This document shows, in pieces, positions 27,642 through 35,841 of a stretch of DNA of 47,934 nucleotides. How positions within the stretch are numbered: the first letter of the stretch is position 1; each line of letters starts with the position of its first letter. This DNA comes from an uncultured Algibacter sp. (GTDB lineage: Bacteria > Bacteroidota > Bacteroidia > Flavobacteriales > Flavobacteriaceae). Location of the stretch: the NCBI RefSeq assembly GCF_947487605.1, contig NZ_CANKXK010000014.1, positions 1 through 47,934 on the forward strand, in the 5' to 3' direction. The notes beneath the pieces are model-generated. The model saw nothing but the letters and a program-made list of their open reading frames with translations. It had not been told where the DNA came from and did not search any database. The position numbers and the translations under genes were made by a program.

Positions 27642-28814
27642 ATGAATCCGTCAGCATCAGGTTGGGTAAAAAAATTACTTCGCGAAGTTTCTAAAGATAA
27701 AGAGCTTTTAAACTTGAAGGAAGAAGCGCTTTATAATAAATTGCGTTTATGTGGGTTCATATATGGTAGTAATGTCAAAATTTTATCTAAGTCTATTAAC
27801 AGTAAAGACTTTACCGAGGAAGAACGCTCGAAAACAAACTTATGCCTAGGTTTACTTTATGTGCATGCTAGTTCAAATTCTAAAACACCTTTTTCAGATA
27901 GTGTTATAGATTTTTACAAGGCTATTAATGAACTTAAAACATCCTTTTTTCAGGATATACTTGGTTCTAAAAAAACAAGTGAGCAATTAGAGAAAATAAT
28001 CCATAAACGTATACAAATTGATGACAATGTTTTAACCAAGAACTTTAACTACTTTATTATTAATGCACTGTTGTTTGTGGACATACTGGCATTTAAAAAA
28101 TTCTTAGAAAATAATACTATTTCAATTGACTATATAAAAAATATAGAAAGAGCCATTGAATCTATTACCTTAGATGTTCTTAACTCTAAAGTAACAAAAA
28201 ACACATATGATGAAAGTTTAATAAAATTATTCGAATCGTCTTTGCGTTTCCAAAACAACCAACATCTCGATTATAAATCTGCCATAGAATTTATTAGTAC
28301 CGATTTAGAAAAATTTTACTTATTAGACTTGGCTTGTATGGCAACTTGGGGTGACCGTATTATTGATGCCGACGAACAACAGTTTATAGAAAAGCTTGGT
28401 ATCGATTTAAATTTAGATAGTGAGAAAACAAATGCATCTATTGCTGCAGTAAATAATTTTTACTCCATTAATAAAGATAATATTGCTCTACTAAGTTCTA
28501 AAAATATCGTGCAGAGTTTTTATAAAAACTCAAGTAAAATGGTTAGTAAGCTTATTACTAGAAATAGTAAGCGACTGTATCAAGAATTAAAAGACAGCAA
28601 GGAACTACTGGTTTTACTATCGCAATCTACGCGTCGTGATTTAAAACCAGAAGAACAAAAAAAAGTACAAGAACAGCTACTAGATATTTTTAAATCTATA
28701 CCAAGTCTTGCTATTTTTATTTTACCTGGAGGTGCTTTATTACTGCCTTTAGTGGTAAAGTTTATACCAAAATTATTGCCTTCAGCTTTTGATGAAAATC
28801 GAGTTGAAGAATAA
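27642..28814 (+). CDS. LETM1-related protein
   Basis: A 390-aa, mostly helical protein with no signal peptide. The C-terminal part (about 320-385) has the LETM1-like segment RRDLKPEEQKKVQEQLLDIFKSIPSLAIF followed by a hydrophobic stretch (LPGGALLLPLVVKFIPKLLP). Flavobacterial orthologues, as I recall, are called LETM1-related biofilm-associated protein; eukaryotic LETM1 is a mitochondrial ion exchanger. The middle contains LDLACMATWGDRIIDADEQQFIEKLG, similar to TerB/DjlA-type helical domains. Function unknown. The 149-bp gap before it has a weak nested hairpin (AGCCT...AGGCT, 27560-27600). Confidence 0.75.
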   Translation: MNPSASGWVKKLLREVSKDKELLNLKEEALYNKLRLCGFIYGSNVKILSKSINSKDFTEEERSKTNLCLGLLYVHASSNSKTPFSDSVIDFYKAINELKTSFFQDILGSKKTSEQLEKIIHKRIQIDDNVLTKNFNYFIINALLFVDILAFKKFLENNTISIDYIKNIERAIESITLDVLNSKVTKNTYDESLIKLFESSLRFQNNQHLDYKSAIEFISTDLEKFYLLDLACMATWGDRIIDADEQQFIEKLGIDLNLDSEKTNASIAAVNNFYSINKDNIALLSSKNIVQSFYKNSSKMVSKLITRNSKRLYQELKDSKELLVLLSQSTRRDLKPEEQKKVQEQLLDIFKSIPSLAIFILPGGALLLPLVVKFIPKLLPSAFDENRVEE

Positions 28815-28917
28815 AATTAAGAATTGACTTTGAGAAAAATTTCTGCTACCTAAGTTTAATAGTAGATATTAATGATTAAAACGATTTCATATCGAGTAGT
28901 TAAACGAGCCTAAAAAA

Positions 28918-29673
28918 TTACTCCAGCCACACTTTAAAATCCTTAACACGTTCGCGAGCAACTATAACATTTTGCTCGTTGTAAGAACCCAGTTTTATTT
29001 GTAATCGAGAATTGGTATAACTAACCATATCTTTTATAGCATTAATATTTACAAAAAATTTACGATTTATACGAAAAAACGTTTGCGGTTCTAATTCGTT
29101 TTCAAGATGCTCTAAAGTGGTATCTAAAAGATAGTTTCGCCCTTGGGTAGTATGTAAATAAGTCCCTTTGTTTTCGCTATAAAAACATTCAATATCATCT
29201 ATATTAATTAATTTTAAATGTTGCCCAACCTTTACAGAAAAGCGCTTTTTATATTCTCTATCTATTGGGTTTACTAGTAGTTTTTTTATATCGTTAAAAT
29301 CTAAAGTTACTGCTTGTTTTTGTGGTACACGGTCTTGATATTTTTTTACGGCAATTTCCAATTCGTTTTCATCAATTGGTTTTAATAAATAGTCTATACT
29401 GTTAAGTTTAAAAGCTTGTAAGGCATACTCATCATAGGCCGTGGTAAAAATAACGGCACTCCTTATGTCAATAGTATCAAAAATCTCGAACGATAGACCA
29501 TCACTTAATTGGATATCGAGAAATATTAAATCTGGATGTTCGTTATTTTGAAACCATTCTATTGATTCTTCAACCGAATGTAACATAACTTGTGTTTGCA
29601 TGTTAAAACTTTCTAGCATTCGTTTTAAACGTCTTGCCGATGGTTTTTCGTCTTCTATTATTATAACTTTCAT
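28918..29673 (-). CDS. LytTR response regulator
   Basis: A 251-aa two-component regulator. Receiver domain (about 1-120) with acidic pair E7/D8, phosphoacceptor D53 in FLDIQLSDG, and LLKPID; LytTR DNA-binding domain (about 150-251; FSVKVGQHLKLINIDDIECFYSENKGTYLHT, FFRINRKFFVNINAI). The frame opens 18 codons earlier (29727), but those residues are a shifted reading of the 2TM remnant, and MKVIIIEDE is the family start. Its ATG overlaps the TGA of that remnant (ATGA), pointing to translational coupling. The partner is surely the LytS-type kinase at 30437-31777 in the same operon. Confidence 0.94.
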   Translation of the reverse strand: MKVIIIEDEKPSARRLKRMLESFNMQTQVMLHSVEESIEWFQNNEHPDLIFLDIQLSDGLSFEIFDTIDIRSAVIFTTAYDEYALQAFKLNSIDYLLKPIDENELEIAVKKYQDRVPQKQAVTLDFNDIKKLLVNPIDREYKKRFSVKVGQHLKLINIDDIECFYSENKGTYLHTTQGRNYLLDTTLEHLENELEPQTFFRINRKFFVNINAIKDMVSYTNSRLQIKLGSYNEQNVIVARERVKDFKVWLE

Positions 29674-29758
29674 TTCTTTTGCTTTTTTTCTCTGGCTATA
29701 AATTCCTGCATTTTTCTTTCTTCCCAACTTTTCTTTAATTTTCTTTTAAGATTTCCAT
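29670..29758 (-). pseudogene. Remnant of a further 2TM-domain gene
   Basis: Between the second 2TM gene and the response regulator lies a frame reading LKRKLKKSWEERKMQEFIAR and ending at TGA 29672-29670. WEERKMQEF copies the conserved C-terminal end of 2TM-domain proteins (compare SWEERKMKEF in the gene just upstream). No membrane segments precede it. An ATG at 29758 gives only MEILKEN before a stop in a different frame, although MEKL-like beginnings are those of the neighbouring 2TM genes. The simplest reading is a 2TM gene that lost its middle, about 80 codons, and its frame. Confidence 0.7.
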
Positions 29759-29760
29759 TA

Positions 29761-30105
29761 TTATTCAAATCTATGTTTATCTTTTATTTCTTCCTCTTTC
29801 CTCATAAACTCTTTCATCTTTCTTTCTTCCCATGATTTACTAAAAAATAGATTCTTACCAAATACACTTAAGCCATGAAAGCCTAAACCTATGCCCCAAA
29901 AAACGGGTGTAGAAAATGTACCAAAGTGAAAAATATTACCATCTGATTTTATTAGTATCATTATAAAAATGAAAATATTTACAACCGCATACCAGAAGGC
30001 ATGCCAATAAAAACCTTTAACTTCCTTAAGGCGCTTTTGGGCTCTTATATAAGCTTTCTCTTTAAGATAGTGGCTTGATTTACTATTATAATCTAATTTT
30101 TCCAT
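29761..30105 (-). CDS. 2TM-domain protein
   Basis: A 114-aa membrane protein of the 2TM family (PF13239-like): AYIRAQKRLKEVKGFYWH, two hydrophobic segments (about 36-54 and 66-84, FWYAVVNIFIFIMILI and FSTPVFWGIGLGFHGLSVFG), then SKSWEERKMKEFMRKEEE. The function of the family is unknown; it is frequent beside LytS/LytTR genes in Bacteroidetes. It lies 12 bp downstream of the other 2TM gene and is followed directly by a decayed copy. Confidence 0.9.
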   Translation of the reverse strand: MEKLDYNSKSSHYLKEKAYIRAQKRLKEVKGFYWHAFWYAVVNIFIFIMILIKSDGNIFHFGTFSTPVFWGIGLGFHGLSVFGKNLFFSKSWEERKMKEFMRKEEEIKDKHRFE

Positions 30106-30117
30106 GGCTTATTTAAT

Positions 30118-30423
30118 TTAACTCCAACGTTCTTTTTCTTCTTGTTCCATAAACTCTTGCAGTTTACGTTCTTCCCACTGGCGTCCTAAAAAACCATTAT
30201 TAATAAATACATGATAGGCATGAAGACATAAACCTAGACCCCAGCCTCCCAACGGAAACCAAAACCATTGAAATTCCCATGAGGTTTTATAATTTATAAA
30301 TATTAAAAATGGAATTACTAAACAATATGTAATTAGGTTATAGTAAAAACCTTTTATGTCTTCTACTCTTTTTAGAGCTCTTTCGTATTTTTTGTTTATT
30401 TCTGAATTTGATAATTTTTCCAT
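30118..30423 (-). CDS. 2TM-domain protein, twin of the kinase's C-terminal domain
   Basis: A 101-aa protein with two hydrophobic segments (about 30-47 and 52-72) in the 2TM pattern: YERALKRVEDIKGFYYNL, LVIPFLIFINYKTSW, FQWFWFPLGGWGLGL, RQWEERKLQEFM. It is far closer to the C-terminal domain of the histidine kinase just upstream (both 101 residues from the Met, with long identical blocks) than to the other 2TM protein. At DNA level 30254-30321 and 30573-30640 differ at one base in 68. It starts 13 bp after the kinase stop. Confidence 0.92.
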   Translation of the reverse strand: MEKLSNSEINKKYERALKRVEDIKGFYYNLITYCLVIPFLIFINYKTSWEFQWFWFPLGGWGLGLCLHAYHVFINNGFLGRQWEERKLQEFMEQEEKERWS

Positions 30424-30436
30424 GATTTCTAACTAT

Positions 30437-31777
30437 TTAATTCCAACGTTTATCTTCTTCTTCCTTCATAAACTGTTCAATTTTACGTTGTTCCCAGTTT
30501 CTACCAAAGGCACCATCATTTATAAATACTCTAAAAGCTTGAATGGTTAATCCAAGTCCCCAACCAAAAACTGGAAACCAAAACCATTGAAATCCCCATG
30601 AGGTTTTATAATTTATAAATATTAAAAATGGAATTACTAAGAAATAAGATATAAGGCTATAATAAAAGCCTTTAAGTTCGTCTACATGGTTACGTGCTCG
30701 CACATAACTATCGTCTATTATTGATTGTGATTGTGTTCTCATAATTGATATTTGTTTTGTGAGTATTGGTATGGCAACAGCAAATTTGTTTGATGTCTTA
30801 CTAATGTCTATTCTTCTATCTGTTAACAGGTTATAACGTTGCATAATATTACTTAAACCTACACCACTACCCTTTTTTACCATCTGTTTTGGTTGTAAAT
30901 TATTTTCGACTACCAAGTAATCTGTATCCTCATAAATTTTAATATGTAGTGGTTTACCTGAGGTTACCATATTATGCTTCACAGCATTCTCTAAAAGTAA
31001 TTGAAGCGATAAGGGAACAACTTTACTTTCTGGATTTAATGCTTTCTCTGGCATGGCAAAGACTATACTATCTTCAAAGCGCATTTTTAGTAAGGACATA
31101 TAGGTTTTAGCAAACTGAAGTTCCTCGTCAACAGTTACTAACTCTTTATTCTTTTGTTCTAAAACATAACGATATACTTTTGATAATGACGTGGTAAATC
31201 GTTGTGCATTATCTGGGTTTTCTTCTATTAAACTGGTTAAAACATTTAAACTGTTAAAAAGAAAATGTGGGTCTAATTGGTTTTTTAAAGCATCAAACTT
31301 AGCACTCGCCGTTCCAGCAATTACTTTTTGTTCTTTTATTTTGTTTTGTTGATACTTGTTATAAAAATAAATAACATGAAAAACAGCTACAATTGAAAGT
31401 GTAATCCACAATCCGAATTGATAATATTGCCACTTTTCTTTAGTTAAGAAAACATCAAAAGTATTACCATAATACAAAACGGATATTGAAACTCTTAACA
31501 AAAACAAACCTAGCAAAGTAATAATAGTAGAACCCAATATTCCTATTACAATGCGTTTTAATGTATCGTTTTGTTTCCATTGGCGCTTTTCCATATAATC
31601 GAAAAAGTACATATTGGAATAGCCTAAAACAAATGAATATAATTGGTAGAAAGCTAACTCAATTAAAAGATCATTAACACTATTGAAATCAAATCCATCA
31701 GAGAATAAATTGCCTATAACAAAGACAACTAGTCCTATGGCAATAGTTAAAATGATATTTTTAATTGATTTTTTCAT
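30437..31777 (-). CDS. LytS-type histidine kinase fused to a 2TM domain
   Basis: A 446-aa inner-membrane kinase: four hydrophobic segments (about 8-24, 40-58, 75-100, 120-140), the His_kinase domain with LKNQLDPHFLFNSLNVL (H171 as phosphoacceptor), the N-box LQLLLENAVKHN and G-box GSGVGLSN, then from about 346 a complete 2TM domain. The domain begins with a Met (codon at 30742) and runs for 101 residues, the exact size of the stand-alone 2TM protein next to it, so it looks like a gene fusion. Two extra membrane segments behind the ATPase domain would place the catalytic part between two membrane anchors. The cognate regulator is the LytTR protein at 28918-29673. Confidence 0.93.
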   Translation of the reverse strand: MKKSIKNIILTIAIGLVVFVIGNLFSDGFDFNSVNDLLIELAFYQLYSFVLGYSNMYFFDYMEKRQWKQNDTLKRIVIGILGSTIITLLGLFLLRVSISVLYYGNTFDVFLTKEKWQYYQFGLWITLSIVAVFHVIYFYNKYQQNKIKEQKVIAGTASAKFDALKNQLDPHFLFNSLNVLTSLIEENPDNAQRFTTSLSKVYRYVLEQKNKELVTVDEELQFAKTYMSLLKMRFEDSIVFAMPEKALNPESKVVPLSLQLLLENAVKHNMVTSGKPLHIKIYEDTDYLVVENNLQPKQMVKKGSGVGLSNIMQRYNLLTDRRIDISKTSNKFAVAIPILTKQISIMRTQSQSIIDDSYVRARNHVDELKGFYYSLISYFLVIPFLIFINYKTSWGFQWFWFPVFGWGLGLTIQAFRVFINDGAFGRNWEQRKIEQFMKEEEDKRWN

Positions 31778-31794
31778 AATATAATTTTAAACAA

Positions 31795-32418
31795 TTATTT
31801 TCCGCAAGATTCAGAAATTTGGGTTGCACGCTCTTTACCCCATTTTGGATGAAAAGGTGTTTCTGGTTTAAAGTTAGTAAAAAGTTCTACTGCACGTTCT
31901 AAATCTTTACAATATGGCGTAATATCTTGCCCAAAATAACGCGCACTTCCCATATTCCACTCGGCTTTACAATAAACTACTCTTGGGTTTTCTGGCGCCA
32001 ACATTTCCGCTTTTGCATATATTTCCACTACTTTCGGGGAAAGTGTCATACCATAATTGGCTCCATCAAATGCCACCCAAGCTGTATATAATAAAGCTTG
32101 AAGTACCATTATTTCTGGATTCTCTTTTGATATTGAAGTAGCATCATTAATTAAATCTTGCGCTTTTTTTAATTGTGCACTTAACTTTTCTTCATCTTTT
32201 TCTCCAAAGCTACTTATTATATTAATTTGTGCTGCGTAATAAGCGGGCAACCAATTATCTGTTTCTGCACTTGCTATGCGTTCAAATAAATTAGCTGCTT
32301 CAATTGAATTATTGCTCCCCCAAAGTTCAAAGGCTTTTTGCATTCCTTTTTCGTAATTAGTTTGAGCATTAATGAATCCTGTGAATAATAGTGTCGTAAT
32401 AATAATTAGATGTTTCAT
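31795..32418 (-). CDS. Exported TPR-like protein
   Basis: A 207-aa protein with signal peptide (MKHLIIITTLLFTGFINAQ) and helical repeats of TPR type (NYEKGMQKAFELWGSNNSIEAANLFERIAS; NPEIMVLQALLYTAWV; VEIYAKAEMLAPENPRVVYCKAEWNMG). No enzyme motif. It lies only 17 bp upstream of the histidine kinase and so is probably the first gene of the kinase/2TM/regulator operon; it could be a periplasmic sensor partner, but that is inference. Confidence 0.8.
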   Translation of the reverse strand: MKHLIIITTLLFTGFINAQTNYEKGMQKAFELWGSNNSIEAANLFERIASAETDNWLPAYYAAQINIISSFGEKDEEKLSAQLKKAQDLINDATSISKENPEIMVLQALLYTAWVAFDGANYGMTLSPKVVEIYAKAEMLAPENPRVVYCKAEWNMGSARYFGQDITPYCKDLERAVELFTNFKPETPFHPKWGKERATQISESCGK

Positions 32419-32522
32419 TTGTATTTTGTTTTTTTATTATGGTACAAATATGCGATCTAAAGTAGTTTTTTTTAAAAGCTAATTACTGAATTGTCATTTT
32501 TTAGAGATGAATTGTTAAATAT

Positions 32523-32557
32523 AAAAAAGTCAAGAAATCTAAGATTTCTTGACTTTT
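32523..32557 (-). terminator. Intrinsic terminator of the tonB gene
   Basis: AAAAGTCAAGAAATCT and its complement form a 13- to 15-bp stem with a tiny loop (32525-32557); on the minus strand a run of six T follows. It stands 25 bp after the stop of the TonB gene. Confidence 0.85.
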
Positions 32558-32581
32558 AATTATGTTGTTTTCAGTCCTTTT

Positions 32582-33307
32582 CTATCCTTCCTGAAACTTA
32601 AAGATTATAGGTACAGCATAAGTCACTTTTACAGGCTTACCGCGTTGCAACCCTGGTTTCATTTCGGGCAATAAACCTATAATGCGCTCTGCTTCTTTTT
32701 CTAAAATTCTATCTGGACCTCTAGATCTTATATTTGTTGTATAACCTTTAGCGTCAATAACAAATATTACTGAGACTCTACCTTGTAACTGTAAGTCTAA
32801 AGCTGGTTGAGGATATCTAAAATGTTTGCGTACATGCTGTTGCATTTTTTCTTGAAAACATGCTTTAGAAGCTTCTTTTGATTTTCCTTCGCATCCAGGA
32901 AAAATTGGTACCTGTTCTATAACGGCAAAAGCAACCTCGGCTTCTTCTTCTACTTCTTCAACTTCTACTTCACTTACCGCAACCACTTCTTCAATTGCAT
33001 CATCTTGTCCAGTTTCGGTACTTTCAATAACCGTTTCTTCAATCTCTTCAACATCTTCGACAATTTGAATTGATTCTTGAACAGCCACAGGAGGTGGTGG
33101 TGGCGGTGGGGTATTAACATTAATTATGGGTATCTCCTCATCGATCTCCTCTGTAACTTCTAAAATATCCATAGCAATGTCGCTTTTTTCATAGGTTTTA
33201 TACTCTAAGGCTTGCCAAGAAAGAAATAACATAACGTTTAATCCTATAGCAAAATAGAGGCTACTGTTTCTACCTATTTCAATTTCTGGATTCTTTTTTG
33301 GTATCAT
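32582..33307 (-). CDS. tonB: Energy transducer TonB
   Basis: A 241-aa inner-membrane protein that passes proton-motive force to outer-membrane receptors. One membrane segment near the N-terminus (about 16-33, LYFAIGLNVMLFLSWQAL), a proline run (PPPPPPP, about 67-73), a long acidic stretch rich in Glu and Val (about 80-128), and a C-terminal TonB domain (about 150-241; YPQPALDLQLQGRVSVIFVIDAKG). The acidic, not Pro-Lys-rich, spacer is frequent in Bacteroidetes TonB. No ExbB/ExbD are nearby. It lies 131 bp downstream of the TonB-dependent receptor, probably its partner. Confidence 0.93.
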   Translation of the reverse strand: MIPKKNPEIEIGRNSSLYFAIGLNVMLFLSWQALEYKTYEKSDIAMDILEVTEEIDEEIPIINVNTPPPPPPPVAVQESIQIVEDVEEIEETVIESTETGQDDAIEEVVAVSEVEVEEVEEEAEVAFAVIEQVPIFPGCEGKSKEASKACFQEKMQQHVRKHFRYPQPALDLQLQGRVSVIFVIDAKGYTTNIRSRGPDRILEKEAERIIGLLPEMKPGLQRGKPVKVTYAVPIIFKFQEG

Positions 33308-33357
33308 GACTCTAATATTTTATACATTAAAATTATTAGAAATCGTGAAGAATAACT

Positions 33358-33371
33358 ATGACAATTGTCAT
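33358..33371. promoter_or_regulatory. 14-bp palindrome upstream of tonB
   Basis: ATGACAATTGTCAT is a perfect palindrome located 51 bp before the tonB ATG, in the 131-bp gap after the receptor gene. A regulator-binding site is possible; no direct support. Confidence 0.3.
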
Positions 33372-33438
33372 GCCTTCAATAAACCAAAAACTTGCCTTTC
33401 ATCAACTTTACTTTAAATCTATTTTAATGAAGAGTTCT

Positions 33439-35592
33439 TTATAAATTGTCTAATTGGTTGCTTTTTTTGTCCTCGCTAATCGTCCAAAAGAAACCTACAA
33501 AAAAGAATTGATCTGCTGCTGGTTTTAAGGCACGTCTATTAAAATTTCCATTAATATCTGGTGAGTTTGCATATTGATAACCATTTATATTTCTAAAACC
33601 CAAAACATTGTTTACTGAAGCATAAAGTATTTTTTGAGGACTTATTAAGTATGCCCAATTTATACTTAAACTATTATGGCTTTTAGTTTTATAATTTAAA
33701 AAGCCAGCTTCATTTGGATTAGTATATGTTCTCCCCGAAGCAAAAGCATAACTAAAGCCAACTTGACTTCGCCAATCATTAATCCAATATTTACCAACAA
33801 CAGATAAGTTATGTGGATTTGCAAAATTAGGGCGTGCTTTTTCAGGGTAATTTCTATAATCTCGCTCTGTATCTAAAAAAGAATAGCTAATCCAATAATC
33901 TAAATTCTTAATGCTTTTACTATCTCTCCAAAAGAAATCTATTCCAGTGGCATAGCCCGAACCATCATTATTAAAAGCGCTATTAAAATCGGGAAATTCG
34001 TCACTATACTTTACTAAATCGCTATATTTTTTATAATAAGCTTCAGCTCTAAATAATTTTCTATCAGCATTATATTGGTAATTAAAAATATAATGAGACG
34101 TACTTTGAGCATTTAAATCTTGACTAAATTTTAAAACATTACTAGATGGATTTTGGTAAAAATTACCATACGCCAATGAAACTTGACTTTTTTCAGAAGT
34201 TTTATAAGCTAAAGAAACTCTTGGTGCTAAAGTGAATTGTTTTAGTAACGCACTATACTCTCCCCTTACACCTGTTTTGAAAGCTAGGTTCTTGGATATG
34301 AAAATATCTGCTTCTGCAAAAACTGCTAATAGGTTATTATTGTAACCGTAGGTCTCATTAACTATAGTTAAGTCGTTAAAATTCTCTTTAAAATCTGTTG
34401 CAAAATATTCAGTCCCAAGGTATAATTTAAACCGATTATTAATACGATTTTTAAATTTCAGCTTTGTGTGAATAGAATTCTCTGTGTCCCCAATAACTAT
34501 ATCCCCAACATTAAATTTGTTTTTGGCATGGGTATAACTAAATCCTCCCTGAATAGACCAATTATCATTTAAAACACCTTGATAAGAACCGTTAAAATAA
34601 AGATTCTTATTCTTGAGTTTAAAATAAAGTCCATCCATATTATTAATATCTTCTTGCATTATTTCAAAATTAGTAGAATCAAAAGCACCATAGAGTTTAA
34701 CCAAGCCCAAATTTGTTTTCTTTCTAAAAACTGATTCTCCAGAGACCGTTTCAAAAGGTTTTATCCAATCATTTCTATTAGGAAAAACAGCATTATAAGG
34801 TGCTAGATTAATATAGGAAGTATTCACGCTCAATGAACTATTTTTCCATTTTTGAGTATTCCCAAGAGTTGCTCCAACACTCATAATACCAATATCTGTC
34901 TTTTCTTGATCGGGTTCATCAATAGTATTAAGTAGCAATACGCTTGACAAAGCTTGCCCAAATTCAGCAGAATACCCTCCAGTAGAAAAAGTAATCCCAT
35001 CAAACAAAAACGGTGAGTAACGTCCTCTTGTTGGTGTATTATTTGTGGTGGGATAATAAGGTGTAAACACACGAATACCATCAATAAAAATTTGGGTTTC
35101 ATTAGCATCACCACCCCGAACAAATAATCGACCATCTTCTGCAACTGTTGTTGTTCCAGGCAAGGTTTGCAAGGCACCTACAAAATCGCCTAAAGCACTT
35201 GCGGTTGTTACCACATCCAATGGTTTTAATACATTAACTTTACTATTATCTCCTGCTTGAAAAGTTCCTGCAGAAAGCACCACAGCATCCAAAGTATTCA
35301 CATCTTCCCGTAGCTTAATCTTTAAATCTTTCATATAAGACACATCACCAAGCATTGTAAAAGTTTCATAAGATAGGTAAGAAACAACCAAGGTTTGAGT
35401 ATTCGTTTCATTTGTATTAAATGAAAATGCCCCGTATTCATTAGTCGTACTTCCATCGTAAGTTCCTTCCAAATAAACATTAGCTCCTACCACAGGTTCT
35501 TTTTTAGAATTAAAAACTACTCCAGAAATAGTAGTTTGAGCATAAATCCAACTTGAAATTAATATTGCAATTACAGTTATTAGATATTTCAT
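33439..35592 (-). CDS. TonB-dependent receptor
   Basis: A 717-aa outer-membrane receptor. Signal peptide (cleavage near WIYAQ), an N-terminal carboxypeptidase-like regulatory domain (about 20-95, TISGVVFNSKKEPVVGANVYLEG), a plug domain (about 110-215, with LQTLPGTTTVAEDGRLFVRGGDANETQIFIDG) and a beta-barrel with strand-rich C-terminus. At about 720 aa it is shorter than SusC-type glycan porins (about 1000 aa) and no SusD partner is present, so iron chelates, vitamins or small organic compounds are likelier ligands. It is followed by tonB on the same strand; the kinase/regulator operon further on may control it (inference). Confidence 0.92.
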   Translation of the reverse strand: MKYLITVIAILISSWIYAQTTISGVVFNSKKEPVVGANVYLEGTYDGSTTNEYGAFSFNTNETNTQTLVVSYLSYETFTMLGDVSYMKDLKIKLREDVNTLDAVVLSAGTFQAGDNSKVNVLKPLDVVTTASALGDFVGALQTLPGTTTVAEDGRLFVRGGDANETQIFIDGIRVFTPYYPTTNNTPTRGRYSPFLFDGITFSTGGYSAEFGQALSSVLLLNTIDEPDQEKTDIGIMSVGATLGNTQKWKNSSLSVNTSYINLAPYNAVFPNRNDWIKPFETVSGESVFRKKTNLGLVKLYGAFDSTNFEIMQEDINNMDGLYFKLKNKNLYFNGSYQGVLNDNWSIQGGFSYTHAKNKFNVGDIVIGDTENSIHTKLKFKNRINNRFKLYLGTEYFATDFKENFNDLTIVNETYGYNNNLLAVFAEADIFISKNLAFKTGVRGEYSALLKQFTLAPRVSLAYKTSEKSQVSLAYGNFYQNPSSNVLKFSQDLNAQSTSHYIFNYQYNADRKLFRAEAYYKKYSDLVKYSDEFPDFNSAFNNDGSGYATGIDFFWRDSKSIKNLDYWISYSFLDTERDYRNYPEKARPNFANPHNLSVVGKYWINDWRSQVGFSYAFASGRTYTNPNEAGFLNYKTKSHNSLSINWAYLISPQKILYASVNNVLGFRNINGYQYANSPDINGNFNRRALKPAADQFFFVGFFWTISEDKKSNQLDNL

Positions 35593-35782
35593 ATATAAAC
35601 TTTGTCAATTTGTTTTTTGATGACACAAATTTGCAACAGAAGTTTTTGTACAAAAATTTCTCTTTACCGAACTGTAAAATATTAAAGATGAATTGCATTT
35701 TATTTTATTATTATCCCATTATTTAAATGACCTTACTAATTGGTGATTTATTTGATACTTTTGATATTTCATTAATAATAAT

Positions 35783-35810
35783 AAAAATACTATGCATGCA
35801 TAGTATTTTT
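35783..35810. promoter_or_regulatory. Perfect 28-bp palindromic operator of the fad operon
   Basis: The half-site AAAAATACTATGCA is followed at once by its exact complement, giving a 28-bp perfect palindrome that ends 3 bp before the -7 box and 31 bp before the MarR-type gene. Position and symmetry fit an operator for the dimeric repressor encoded next to it. Confidence 0.75.
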
Positions 35811-35813
35811 TTA

Positions 35814-35821
35814 TATATTTG
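35814..35821 (+). promoter_or_regulatory. -7 promoter box of the marR-fadNAE operon
   Basis: TATATTTG fits TAnnTTTG and lies 20 bp before the ATG. The palindrome at 35783-35810 covers the place of the -33 box, so binding there would block the polymerase. Confidence 0.55.
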
Positions 35822-35841
35822 AACTCACCAACCCTAACCAG

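Noticed and set aside
28815-28917. Terminator between the LETM1-related gene and the response regulator
   Set aside because: No stem of useful length with a T run was found in this convergent gap.
29674-29727. N-terminal extension of the LytTR regulator to an upstream ATG
   Set aside because: The added residues are a shifted reading of the 2TM remnant; receiver domains start at MKVIIIEDE.
32937-33069. Low-complexity repeat in tonB resembling a repeat array
   Set aside because: It codes for the acidic Glu/Val-rich spacer of TonB; the DNA copies are irregular and not CRISPR-like.
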